NCBI RefSeq assembly: GCF_015521605.1
Contig: NZ_WANV01000036.1
Coordinates: forward strand, 103,404 to 167,403
Origin: Thermococcus sp.
GTDB lineage: Archaea > Methanobacteriota_B > Thermococci > Thermococcales > Thermococcaceae
Reading direction: 5' to 3'
Length of the DNA stretch: 64,000 nt
Made by a program: the position numbers and the translations under genes. Under the pieces are notes generated by a model. It saw only the letters and a program-made list of their open reading frames with translations. It made no database searches and was not told where the DNA came from. Shown in pieces: positions 47,943 through 56,759 of the stretch (its first letter is position 1; each line of letters starts with the position of its first letter).

Positions 47943-47999
47943 GCCCGATAGAAAAAGCCGAGAGGGGACTTATAAAGTTTAGTGAAATTTGCCTACTCA

Positions 48000-48164
48000 A
48001 AGTTCCTCGATAGAGGTTTATCAGAGTTCGTAGCTCTTTCCCAAATGCCCCTTGGAAGGGATTTCTCTTAATTCAGGCCTTGATCATGGAGAATCTCTTG
48101 CTAGGAGTTCTTTTTGTAGGTTTGCCTTGCAAAACGCCCGAAGGGCGTCAGAAGAGTGCAAACC
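48000..48164. repeat. Structured repeat, copy C
   Basis: Contains GTTCGTAGCTCTT at 48027-48039, as in copy B, and ends in a nested hairpin: outer GGTTTGC (48119-48125) with GCAAACC (48158-48164), inner ACGCCCGAAGGGCGT (48134-48148). The GTAGCTC-to-hairpin distance (about 103 bases) is close to that in copy B (106). Confidence 0.55.
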
Positions 48165-48250
48165 CACAAGAGAGCTTGCAATCAAGCTTTGTTCTCCCGG
48201 TGTGGAGCACAAGAATATTTAGAGAAATCAAGCTCCAAGTGGTCAATTTA

Positions 48251-48292
48251 GGAAAGCTACTGACTTTTGGTGAAGCTTTTTCCAAAAGATTC
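48251..48292. repeat. Inverted copy of the start of repeat B
   Basis: The reverse complement of this stretch (AATCTTTTGGAAAAAGCTTC, then ACCAAAAGTCAGTAGC) matches 47567-47604 at most positions, so the tRNA-Gln region is bracketed by an inverted repeat of about 40 bases. It begins directly at the stop codon of the zinc ribbon gene. Confidence 0.6.
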
Positions 48293-48983
48293 AGAACACA
48301 AACTCCTCCACGCTGAACTCCTCAATAACCCTCTCGAAGTCGTGCTCAGGTGCGTAGGTGAAGCCACAGGAAGAGCACTTTAAGACACCGTTCTCTTCAT
48401 GGAGCGGGGAAAAGCAGACCGGACAGCGGTACTCATCGCGGCTCAGCCCCTCGTAAACCTCGTCCTTCATGACGATTAGGTTGAGCTCGACCTCCCAGTC
48501 CTCGTGGAGCATTCCCCAGTAGGGGGTCTCAACCGGATAGAAATCATCGAGGATGAGGGCGTTTATCCCAATCCCCCGAATTCCTGGCGGTAGCTTGCCG
48601 GCGGGCTCTATGCTCACCACATACTGGTCGTAGAACTCTATGTGCTCAGCCCTGACTGTCAGACCGCGGGATAGCTTGGAGCGGAGCGGTATGAGCTGGA
48701 GGAAAAGGTTCTCCCTCTCAACGTCCCAGCTGGCGCTTATTGAAACGCTCCCCCGGGTAAAGAACTGGGTTATGTATCTTTCATCCCTCTCCTCACCGGC
48801 GAGACGAAAACCAATCTTGCTCATCGCCCTCCCAAGGAAGTTCGGCCTCGGGAGCCGCTGGTAGTTCACCAGATACTCACCTATCCACCCGGCTAGGGGC
48901 ATAGAATAGCCTATGAACGCCTGCCTCTGAACCCGCAGGTAGGCCACGCTGGGGAGCAATTTGAACCCGGGATTCATTCCCAT
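48291..48983 (-). CDS. Zinc ribbon protein of unknown function
   Basis: A 230-residue protein. The C-terminal 45 residues form a zinc ribbon (YRCPVCFSPLHEENGVLKCSSCGFTYA: two CxxC pairs). The N-terminal 180 residues are mixed alpha/beta without a recognised motif (RRAGEE-like basic patches, VSIEPAGKLPPGIRGIGINALILDDFYPVE). A TATA box (CATATATACC) lies about 30 bases before the ATG at 48983 with no ribosome binding site, indicating a leaderless mRNA. RNA or DNA binding is plausible from the ribbon only. Confidence 0.65.
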   Translation of the reverse strand: MGMNPGFKLLPSVAYLRVQRQAFIGYSMPLAGWIGEYLVNYQRLPRPNFLGRAMSKIGFRLAGEERDERYITQFFTRGSVSISASWDVERENLFLQLIPLRSKLSRGLTVRAEHIEFYDQYVVSIEPAGKLPPGIRGIGINALILDDFYPVETPYWGMLHEDWEVELNLIVMKDEVYEGLSRDEYRCPVCFSPLHEENGVLKCSSCGFTYAPEHDFERVIEEFSVEEFVF

Positions 48984-49026
48984 CAAAGAGAGAGCGGCAT
49001 AATGGTATATATGATTAACGGAAAAG

Positions 49027-52000
49027 CTAAGAGCCGAAGAACTCGTCGAGGCTTATGCCCTTCTTTTTCTTCTTCATGGAAGACTTTTCCTTCTTGACCG
49101 CCTTCTCCAGTCCCTGTGATGGCTTTATCTTTTTCTCCGAGCGCTTGGAAGCCTTGGATTCCTTCTTTTTCTCCGTCCTGGACTTCTGCTTGAGCTTTCC
49201 GTTCGCCTTGAGCTCGTCGAGGTAACCGTTTTTGCCGTTGGACTTGCCGGTGCGGGCCTTTATCATCTTCTCGCAGACATCGGCGGAGAAGCCCATCAGC
49301 GTCCTCTGCCTTTCAGGGAAGACGTTTTCAAAGAGGGACTTTATGTCCTTCTCTGTCAGGCATATCCTCTGCCTCGTGTAGTCGAGCACGTTGTACTTCG
49401 TAACGAGCATCTTTGCAGTGGGGAGGTACTTTTCTATGGCACCCTTGCTGACGGTCAAAACGATCTTTCCGCCGCACTTGGGGCACTTGCCGGTCAGCGG
49501 AGGCCTCCTGTACTTGGTGTTGCACTTCACACAGCGGAACTCCTGGCGGGTGAAGCTCCTGAGGTTGCCCCTCAGGTCGGGGACGAGGTGAGAGTTGATT
49601 ATCGTCTCGGCCACGTGGTGCTCATCGACCGCCCTTATGCGCTCCGCCAGGGCGAGCTGTCTCTCGACCTTCTCGACCATGTCGCCGAGCTGTTTGTACA
49701 GGCTCATCTTCGGGCCGAGGCCGATGTCATCGGTATCGTGGGTGAACTTAAGCCCCTCGTACATCTCAGGTTTACCGAGCCTGTCCTCAACGCGCTCGAT
49801 GAACTTAATCTCCTTAGGCGACTTCATCTCGTAGGTGGCGCTGTAGAATTCCAGCGGATAGTAGCGGACGACGTCCATGTTGTGGACCTCGCTGTCAACC
49901 TCCCTTGGATCGAGGCGCGTGGTAACGACCAGAGGTGCGTCCATCTTGCCGCCGCGCTTTTCTGGCAGATAGTAACGTGAAAAGTTCAAAAGTGCATCCA
50001 TAAGTAACATTACACTATCCTCATCTCCGTCACAGTTGCGTCTTTTTGCCGCATGATAATACGGGTGTGCATAACCCACAAGCACATCTGAGAACCCGAT
50101 TATCCTGCCAATGATTCCGGCCGAGGTGTGCGGGGCGAGGCCGATGACAAGGTGGCCGACCAAGTCCTCCATCTTCTCGGCGTTGTAGAACCTCGGTAGG
50201 CCGTAGAACTTTTCCAGGAGGTCGTCTATGAAGCGGGTCACCTTGAGGAGGTAGCGACCGGCCTCGTAGGGCAGTATGACGTCCTGGACTTTGAGTTCCA
50301 GTATCTGGTCGTCCCTCTCAAGCGGTCTGCCCTCGAAGTCGCGGGTGTAGCCGAGCTCGCGGAGCTTCTCAACGCTCGTGCCGATCTCCCTCGGCTTGAA
50401 ATGGGTTATCGGGGCATCGGTGGCGTCGAAGCGAATGGTGCCGTCCTTAAAGACGTAGACGTCGTTTTTGGCACGGAGAATGCCCTTCTCCAGCGGCTCG
50501 GCCATCTTGTAGCCGGAGGTCATGCCCTGGACGCCCTTGAGCTTGTCGATACCATAGACCTTCACGTTCTCCATGGCGGCGCGGAGAAGTTCCGAGGGCT
50601 TTATGGTTCTCCTCGCGTAGGGCTTCAGCTCCATTCCGCACTTGGGGCAGTGGAAGTCAAAGCCCTCGGCCTCGTTCTTGGAATAGTCAACGTTGCACTT
50701 GGCGCAGTGCCAGAGGAGTTCCTTTCTGGTGCCGCAGCGCGGGCAGATGTGCTCCGGCCCGGTGTGACCGCATTCCTGACAGCGGAAGAAGGCTATCTCA
50801 ACACTCGTTACCTTTCCTTCCTCGGCGGCCTTTTTGATGTCCCTGCTGGAGCCACCAGCGAGGCCGATCGGGAAGAGAACCTGAACCGGCGGCTTCATCT
50901 TCCTCTCCTTGGCCTTCTCAGGTCTGCCCATGCGCGCGCCGATCCAGCTTATTCCCCTGTCACGGAGCTTTATCCGGTTGTTCTCATTGATAATGTCTAT
51001 GACGGTGAAGAACGGCCTGGCCTTGAACTCCCATTCAAGGTTGCCGAGGGGTGTTAACAGGGCGGCGCTCCACGGGTAATCGATTACTATGACCTTCTTC
51101 CGATCCTCAGTCTTCTCAAGCCTGTGGGGGAGGCCGAGGAGCTCAAGGTAGCGCTTGATCCGGGGGTCGTTCTCCAGGACCACTTTCCTCGCGAACTTGT
51201 TCTTCATGTGTTCGTCCCACTCGATTTGGGCTCCCAGCAAAGCCATCTGGAGCCCTTCCACTTCCTCCGGTTTGAGCGTGTTCCAGTAGAGGGTGTAGTA
51301 GGGGTGAAACGGGATCTCCAGAACCTTTGAAAGGTGTATGGCAACCTCAACGTCAGGTCTCACGCGGAGTGGGTCTTTCAGCAGACTTTCGAGAAAGTCC
51401 GGGTCGAGTTCTATGTATTCAGCGGCCTCCTCAACGGCCTCGCGCGGGTTGTCGGAGAAGGGCCTGAGCTCGACCTCGTAGGTTTCGGCTACAGCTCTGA
51501 CGAACTCCTGAATCCACCATTCCTCGACGTAGTTGGCCGGGAGGAGGGTCTGGTTGTTCTCGACGAAATCGCCGAAGTTCACCAAAGCATCGCCGACATA
51601 GAGTATCTCCTCGATTTTGTCCCTGATTCTGAGGGCGGTCTTGTAGTCATCCACGCGTATGACGCTTCCGTCCTTGAGCTTGACTATCGGTCCCTCGACG
51701 GTGGTTGCCGGTGTCACTATGCAGCCCTTGCCGGGCCTCTCCGTCTTCATCTGGGTCCCAATGGCTATGAACTCGTCCAAGACCAGCATGGTCGCGGGGT
51801 TGACGCTCCATGTTGCGAATCCGCTGACGCGGGAGCGGCCATATCTGAGCCGGAAGCCACCGTTCTTTGAGGGCTCGGCGAAGAGGGGCCTACCACCGAT
51901 TATCTCCTTTGTATACTTCTTGTTTGGGGCTATGTTTGCCCGAAAGCGCTCGTAGAGCTCGTAGTAGAAGCCTTTCTCAACCTTCTCCCCTACTTCCGCT

Positions 52001-52914
52001 TTGCCCGCTTCCTCGGCCTTGGAATCCTCGGAAGGCTTTTCCTCGGCAGACTTGCCCTTTTCCTTGGCCTCGACGAACTCCTTTATCCAGTCCCAGCCGT
52101 CAACACCCATCTTGTCTATGTACTTGACGAGCTTCTTGGCCTTCTGAAGGACACCCTCGGCGAGAACGAGAATCGCACCACCGCGAAGGTGATTGGTCTC
52201 AATGCCGGGAACGTCCCTGTGGGAAACCTCTACCTTATCCGTCTCCTCACCGGTTATCTCGATGGGGATGTTCTTCATGGCGAGCCTTACCTCGTCGGCC
52301 TCCGGGTGGTACTGGAGGCGTGTAACAGCGCGGTGGTAGAGGTCTATCTCCTCGACCATTCTCTCTATGTGCTTCTCGCTGGGCTTGAAACGGTCGAGGC
52401 CGAGCTTCTTCCTGACGTAGTCCCCCACGAGGACGCTCAAAGCCTGCGCCGTTCCGCCGGAGCTCCTTATCGGCCCCGCGTAGTAGAGGGCGAGATATTC
52501 GGAGTTATCTTCCCAGATGTTGCGTTTGATTTTAACGTCCGCTATTCCCTCCAGGGGAGCGGAGACTATACCCTCCGTGAGAATGGCCAGTGCTGTCCTG
52601 ACGGCCTGCTCGGCGTAGCGCTCCTTGCTTCCGAGGTCGCCGAACTTACCGTCTATAATCTCATCGACCACCTTCAGAGCGGCCAGTTCTTTACCGTACT
52701 CCTTGACGAGCTCCCGGATTCTCTCGGCGACACCCTTGGGTCCGACGAGGCTCTCAACACGGCCGGCCATGTCCGTGGCCTGGGGAACCTCAACCTCCAG
52801 GCTGGGATCCTTACCCTGTTCGCGGGCCTTTCTCGCTATCTCGTAGGCCCTGTCTATCTCGCGCTGGAGAGATTCAAAGTAAGCCTTCATCTCGGGAGAA
52901 TAAATCTCGGTCAT
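49027..52914 (-). CDS. polC: DNA polymerase D (PolII) large subunit DP2
   Basis: A 1295-residue catalytic subunit of the archaeal D-family replicative polymerase. Conserved parts: N-terminal domain (QATDMAGRVESLVGPKG), GPIRSSGGTAQALSVLVGDYV near residue 150, three zinc modules (CQECGHTGPEHICPRCG, CAKCNVDY..HCPKCG, CVKCNTKYRRPPLTGKCPKCG), and the catalytic RRNCDGDEDSVMLLMDALLN near residue 960 with the paired Asp residues. That site is a known intein insertion point and is empty here. The C terminus ISLDEFFGS is a PCNA-binding PIP box. ATG 52914 follows GAGGGTG and sits one base after the DP1 stop. Confidence 0.97.
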   Translation of the reverse strand: MTEIYSPEMKAYFESLQREIDRAYEIARKAREQGKDPSLEVEVPQATDMAGRVESLVGPKGVAERIRELVKEYGKELAALKVVDEIIDGKFGDLGSKERYAEQAVRTALAILTEGIVSAPLEGIADVKIKRNIWEDNSEYLALYYAGPIRSSGGTAQALSVLVGDYVRKKLGLDRFKPSEKHIERMVEEIDLYHRAVTRLQYHPEADEVRLAMKNIPIEITGEETDKVEVSHRDVPGIETNHLRGGAILVLAEGVLQKAKKLVKYIDKMGVDGWDWIKEFVEAKEKGKSAEEKPSEDSKAEEAGKAEVGEKVEKGFYYELYERFRANIAPNKKYTKEIIGGRPLFAEPSKNGGFRLRYGRSRVSGFATWSVNPATMLVLDEFIAIGTQMKTERPGKGCIVTPATTVEGPIVKLKDGSVIRVDDYKTALRIRDKIEEILYVGDALVNFGDFVENNQTLLPANYVEEWWIQEFVRAVAETYEVELRPFSDNPREAVEEAAEYIELDPDFLESLLKDPLRVRPDVEVAIHLSKVLEIPFHPYYTLYWNTLKPEEVEGLQMALLGAQIEWDEHMKNKFARKVVLENDPRIKRYLELLGLPHRLEKTEDRKKVIVIDYPWSAALLTPLGNLEWEFKARPFFTVIDIINENNRIKLRDRGISWIGARMGRPEKAKERKMKPPVQVLFPIGLAGGSSRDIKKAAEEGKVTSVEIAFFRCQECGHTGPEHICPRCGTRKELLWHCAKCNVDYSKNEAEGFDFHCPKCGMELKPYARRTIKPSELLRAAMENVKVYGIDKLKGVQGMTSGYKMAEPLEKGILRAKNDVYVFKDGTIRFDATDAPITHFKPREIGTSVEKLRELGYTRDFEGRPLERDDQILELKVQDVILPYEAGRYLLKVTRFIDDLLEKFYGLPRFYNAEKMEDLVGHLVIGLAPHTSAGIIGRIIGFSDVLVGYAHPYYHAAKRRNCDGDEDSVMLLMDALLNFSRYYLPEKRGGKMDAPLVVTTRLDPREVDSEVHNMDVVRYYPLEFYSATYEMKSPKEIKFIERVEDRLGKPEMYEGLKFTHDTDDIGLGPKMSLYKQLGDMVEKVERQLALAERIRAVDEHHVAETIINSHLVPDLRGNLRSFTRQEFRCVKCNTKYRRPPLTGKCPKCGGKIVLTVSKGAIEKYLPTAKMLVTKYNVLDYTRQRICLTEKDIKSLFENVFPERQRTLMGFSADVCEKMIKARTGKSNGKNGYLDELKANGKLKQKSRTEKKKESKASKRSEKKIKPSQGLEKAVKKEKSSMKKKKKGISLDEFFGS

Positions 52915-52915
52915 T

Positions 52916-55024
52916 TCAGACACCCTCGCAGTACTCATCGAATCTGATAACGGCCCTCAGCCGGGCCGTCTCGATGTCTATTATCGGAACCCTCGCCGGG
53001 GTCGGAACGATGTTCACCATCTTCTGGAATTCGGTCTGTGCCTGCCATGTTCCAGTGTTTATCAGGAAAACACCGTTGTACATCTTGTACTGCATGACGT
53101 GGACGTGGCCGGCTTGGAACAGATCCGGAACGGACTCTATGACGAGCGTATCCTCCGAGTCAGGTGCGATGGGAACCTTCTCCCCAAAGGTCGGGGCTAA
53201 GTGGCGGAGCTTGAGCAGGTCCAGCATCGCCTCCGCCGGCCGGTGGTGGCTTCTGTTGGGAAGGGCCGTGACGACGTCCTCTATCCCCCTACCGTGAGCT
53301 ATGAGAAAATCCCTGCCGTGGAGCCGTATCACGGCCGGATTGCTTATGATGATCGCGTTTTTTAGCTTTAGAAGGGGCCTGGCATACTCTTCATAGAAGC
53401 CCGGCTGCGGTAGGGCAGTTCTGGCCGCATCGTGGTTGCCCGGGCCGATGAACATGGTTATGTGATCCGGCACGTTGCTCAGCAGATTCGCGAGTGCCTC
53501 GTACTGGTCGAAGATGTCAGGAATGGCGAGCTCGTTGTACTGGCCGGGATAGATACCGATGCCGTCGACAACATCACCGGCGATTATCATGTACTTAATC
53601 CTGCTGACGAACTCCTCCTCAGCCTTGTTGTTAACGTCGCCGTTGAGCCACTCCAGGAAGCGCATGAATGCCTTTTCGCAGAACTTGTTTGAACCGACGT
53701 GAACGTCGCTGAGAAGAACGGCGTACACCTTCTCTTCAAGGGGCGGCTTCTCGCGTTTGAACTTGGGGACGTCCGGGAGGTAAATCCTGTTCGCAAAGAA
53801 TATTCCCCGTCCAGAGTAGCGGCCCCTGAAGGCCACCACTGCATCGGGCATTATCTCAAAGAACTTCTTGCTCTCCTCGTTGTTGCGGTTTATGAAGACC
53901 TTGATGACACCGGTATTGTCCTCCACCTCGAACATGAAGCCCTTTGCGGTTTCGCGCTTGCTGTTCACAAGGCCGATTATCGTCACCTCATCGTCGCTCT
54001 TCACATAGCCCAGCTTGGCTATGTCTATCACCCCACCAATCTCAGGGTTCTCGCGGAGGATTCTGCGCATCTTCTTGAGCCTGCTCCTGAAGTAGTCGGA
54101 GTAGACCTTGACTATGAGGTCACCCTCCTTGCCGGCGGCGTTTTTGGCCTTGGGGAGGGCAAATTTAACGTTCTTCACATCAAAAGTTATCTCATAATCA
54201 TTGGGTATTTCCTTTGCCAGGTAGTGGAAGCCCGCCTTGGGCGAGATTTTGAAATCGGAGTAGACCGAGTAGCTCTTCTCCTCCTCGGGAACCTCCTCAC
54301 CCACGTATGCGATGGGCACCCCATAGTCACCGTAGACCACCTTGGGTTTAATCCCGTTTCCGTTCTCCTCCCCGTTAACGTAGCCGTTATTGTATCCGTT
54401 GCCATTTTCGGGGGGAGCTTCCTCAACGACGGCTTCACTTTCCACGGGAAGGCTTTCATCTGAGGCCTCCGATAATATGGGCTCTTCAACTTTGGTTTCG
54501 GATTCGAAGTCCCCCCCGACCTCTGAGGTCTCGACATCTCCAGTGGAAATGAAACTCTCCCCCCCGGAAAAACTGCCTTCTTCTCCTCCAGATTGCAAAA
54601 TTTCATGGGTTTCCTCACTGCTTTCAAGGACAGTTCCAGTGGAAATGGACGTTTGAGAAGCACTAACTAAAGAAGGCGTTGATTTGCCCATTTCCGTTGA
54701 AGAACCAGTCAACACACCAGATTCGCCGAAATCAGATGATTCCTCAGAGATTTCCACAGCGGGGGTTGACTCCGGCGAGAGGTATCCTTCAATAGAAGGC
54801 GCTTCTTGGGGGGAAGACTCTGTGGAACTTTCCATTGGAGAGACACCCTTCCATGACAGGAACTCCTTTGCCAGTGCTGAGTCTACCACAAAGGTTCCCT
54901 TTGACTTTGCAAACTTTATGAGCTCCGCGAGCGTGAAGTCTCTCTTATAGGCGTCAACGAGAAGGTAGTAAGCCAATGGAGTGATTAGATAGTTGTTGGA
55001 CATCAAATCCTCGATCAGACCCAT
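52916..55024 (-). CDS. polB: DNA polymerase D (PolII) small subunit DP1, 3'-5' exonuclease
   Basis: A 702-residue protein. The C-terminal half is an Mre11-like calcineurin phosphoesterase with all motifs: LLSDVHVGSN near residue 439, IAGDVVDGIG, GPGNHDAARTA near residue 527, IAHGRGIEDV and AGHVHVMQY. An OB-fold precedes it (about residues 330-420). Residues about 65-225 form a Ser/Glu-rich low-complexity linker of poor conservation (for example STESSPQEAPSIEGYLSPES), within which several ORB-like DNA words occur. It overlaps cdc6 by one base (TGATG) and is followed by DP2 with a one-base gap. Confidence 0.96.
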   Translation of the reverse strand: MGLIEDLMSNNYLITPLAYYLLVDAYKRDFTLAELIKFAKSKGTFVVDSALAKEFLSWKGVSPMESSTESSPQEAPSIEGYLSPESTPAVEISEESSDFGESGVLTGSSTEMGKSTPSLVSASQTSISTGTVLESSEETHEILQSGGEEGSFSGGESFISTGDVETSEVGGDFESETKVEEPILSEASDESLPVESEAVVEEAPPENGNGYNNGYVNGEENGNGIKPKVVYGDYGVPIAYVGEEVPEEEKSYSVYSDFKISPKAGFHYLAKEIPNDYEITFDVKNVKFALPKAKNAAGKEGDLIVKVYSDYFRSRLKKMRRILRENPEIGGVIDIAKLGYVKSDDEVTIIGLVNSKRETAKGFMFEVEDNTGVIKVFINRNNEESKKFFEIMPDAVVAFRGRYSGRGIFFANRIYLPDVPKFKREKPPLEEKVYAVLLSDVHVGSNKFCEKAFMRFLEWLNGDVNNKAEEEFVSRIKYMIIAGDVVDGIGIYPGQYNELAIPDIFDQYEALANLLSNVPDHITMFIGPGNHDAARTALPQPGFYEEYARPLLKLKNAIIISNPAVIRLHGRDFLIAHGRGIEDVVTALPNRSHHRPAEAMLDLLKLRHLAPTFGEKVPIAPDSEDTLVIESVPDLFQAGHVHVMQYKMYNGVFLINTGTWQAQTEFQKMVNIVPTPARVPIIDIETARLRAVIRFDEYCEGV
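54439..54840. repeat. Cluster of ORB-like words in the DP1 linker
   Basis: TTTCCACGGGAA (54439), CTCCAGTGGAAATGAAACTC with a following C7 run (54538-54567), GTTCCAGTGGAAATGG (54633) and CTTTCCATTGGAGAG (54828) occur within 400 bases of polB. They match the origin recognition words at 57.4-58.0 kb. They encode parts of the variable linker. Confidence 0.55.
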
Positions 55025-56271
55025 CAGAGCAGCCTCCTCTGGCGGGACATGCTCACGGTGAGCACGGTCTGGAGCTGGTGGTCATGGCGATATATGTTTT
55101 TCACCTTATAAGGAGTTACGTTCAGGCGGATTTCCTTGGTCCTCCCATAGCGCCCCTTGCTGACGACCTTCGCGTTGATGATGCCCAGCATATCGAGCTC
55201 ATTGATGAGGTCGCTGACGCGCCTCTGGGTGAGGGGTTCGAGGTCAATGTGGTCGCAGAGGGACTTGTAAACCGAGTAAACGTCACCGGTGTTGGCCGGA
55301 AGCTCGCCGTTCTCATCGAGCAGGACTATCGCGTAGAGGAGAACCTTCGAGTGCAGGGGGAGCGTCTTTATGACCTCCTCCATGGTGTCCTGCTCTATCT
55401 TCTCCTGGGCCTTCCAGACGTGCCTCTCAGTTACCTTGCTGGCCCCCTCGCGCTCGGCTATCTCGCCGGCGACGCGGAGCAGATCAAGGGCTCTCCTCGC
55501 GTCGCCGTGTTCCCTTGCAGCCAGAGCTGCACAGAGGGGCACGACCCCATCATCCAGAACGCCCTCGTTAAACGCGCTCTCGGCACGCTGCATGAGTATG
55601 TCCCTGAGCTGGTTGGCGTCATATGGAGGAAAGACAACCTCTTCCTCGCTCAGGCTTGAGAGGACGCGGGCATCGAGGTACTCCTTGAACTTGAGGTCGT
55701 TGGATATGCCGATTATGCTGACCTTTGCCCTGGAAAGCTCCGTGTTTATTCTTGTGAGGGAATACAGTATATCGTCGCCGCTCTTCTTGATGAGCTTGTC
55801 TATCTCGTCCAGGACGATTATAACGAAGCGCTCCTTGGCGTCTATAACCTCCTTGAGCTTGGCGTAGACCTCATCGGTCGGCCAGCCGACGAGGGGAACC
55901 TCGACACCGCTCTCCAGCTTAAAATAGTTCACGATGTTCGCCAGGACACGGTACTGAGTATCGACTATCTCGCAGTTGACGTAGATAACATCCACTGGAA
56001 CATTGTACTTCAGGGATATTTTCTTGAGCTCCTCTGTCACGAACTTGATCGTTACAGTCTTACCAGTTCCGGTTTTTCCATAAACGAAAACGTTGGAGGG
56101 AGTCTCACCGCGTAGAACGGGAACCAGAATATGAGCGAGGTTCTCAATCTGCTCACGCCTGTGGGGAAGCTCCTTGGGCGTGTAGCTGTGCCTGAGGACC
56201 TCCTTATTCTTAAAGATCTTCTTGGCGTGAAGGTACTTCTCAAAGATTGAATCAAGATAACTGTCGTCCAT
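55024..56271 (-). CDS. cdc6: Orc1/Cdc6 replication initiator
   Basis: A 415-residue AAA+ initiator. Marks: RREQIENLAHILVPVL, Walker A YGKTGTGKTVTIKF near residue 65, Walker B IIVLDEIDKLIKKSGDDILYSL near residue 150, sensor 1 IIGISNDLKF, sensor 2 GDARRALDLLRVAGEIAE near residue 275, and a C-terminal winged helix (YSVYKSLCDHIDLEPLTQRRVSDLINELDMLGII) that binds ORB elements. ATG 56271 has GGGTGGTG upstream. An ORB-like CTCCACTGGAAA at 56284-56295 lies in its leader, suggesting autoregulation. It heads the cdc6-polB-polC operon. Confidence 0.97.
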   Translation of the reverse strand: MDDSYLDSIFEKYLHAKKIFKNKEVLRHSYTPKELPHRREQIENLAHILVPVLRGETPSNVFVYGKTGTGKTVTIKFVTEELKKISLKYNVPVDVIYVNCEIVDTQYRVLANIVNYFKLESGVEVPLVGWPTDEVYAKLKEVIDAKERFVIIVLDEIDKLIKKSGDDILYSLTRINTELSRAKVSIIGISNDLKFKEYLDARVLSSLSEEEVVFPPYDANQLRDILMQRAESAFNEGVLDDGVVPLCAALAAREHGDARRALDLLRVAGEIAEREGASKVTERHVWKAQEKIEQDTMEEVIKTLPLHSKVLLYAIVLLDENGELPANTGDVYSVYKSLCDHIDLEPLTQRRVSDLINELDMLGIINAKVVSKGRYGRTKEIRLNVTPYKVKNIYRHDHQLQTVLTVSMSRQRRLL

Positions 56272-56759
56272 GGGCACCACCCACTCCACTGGAAATCCAG
56301 CCCCATCGTTGATTTTTATTCATGAAATCCCTTATTTGTTGAACACGTGATAATTCTATATCCCATAGTTGTCAATTAGCCAATTTTATCGAAGAGATCC
56401 TGAACATCAAACATGTGCTCCAGAGGAAGCACCGGATGCAGAGGAAAGCATAGATAATCGAGCCGAGGGGTTTATATGCCTTGTTGAACAGGTGGATGTA
56501 AAAAGGCAAGCGGAAAATAGGGGAGATAACCAGGAAAAAGAAGGCAAAATCATCCTTCTTTGTCGCGTAGTTGCCCTATCACAGCACCAAGGGCGGCGCC
56601 GAGAAGCTCTCTGGCGCCTTTCTCTGCACCCACAGGCTACTCCAAGGATACCCACCAGAACCATCTTAGGGAGCATGACAGTTGTGCAGCCACAGAGCCC
56701 AACCAGGGTACACAAACTACCCATGAACAGGACCCGAAGAACCAGCAGAAAGATAAAAA
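56272..56759. other. Intergenic region upstream of cdc6 with a mini-ORB and a frameshifted small frame
   Basis: CTCCACTGGAAA at 56284-56295 is a mini-ORB beside the cdc6 promoter (ATAAAAAT near 56313-56320). A minus-strand frame from 56724 begins MGSLCTLVGLCGCTTVML with a lipoprotein-like look; a second frame over 56556-56630 gives EKGARELLGAALGAVIGQL, a glycine-zipper-like helix ending in a stop. Joined by a frameshift they would make a protein of about 57 residues. Support is weak. Confidence 0.35.

Noticed and set aside
47300..48300. Possible CRISPR array in the hairpin-rich region
   Set aside because: Repeats are few, long, diverged and unevenly spaced; no constant direct repeat with unique spacers.
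49990..50060. Intein in DP2 at the CDGDED site
   Set aside because: The catalytic region is continuous (RRNCDGDEDSVMLLMD) without intein blocks; the overall length fits an intein-free protein.
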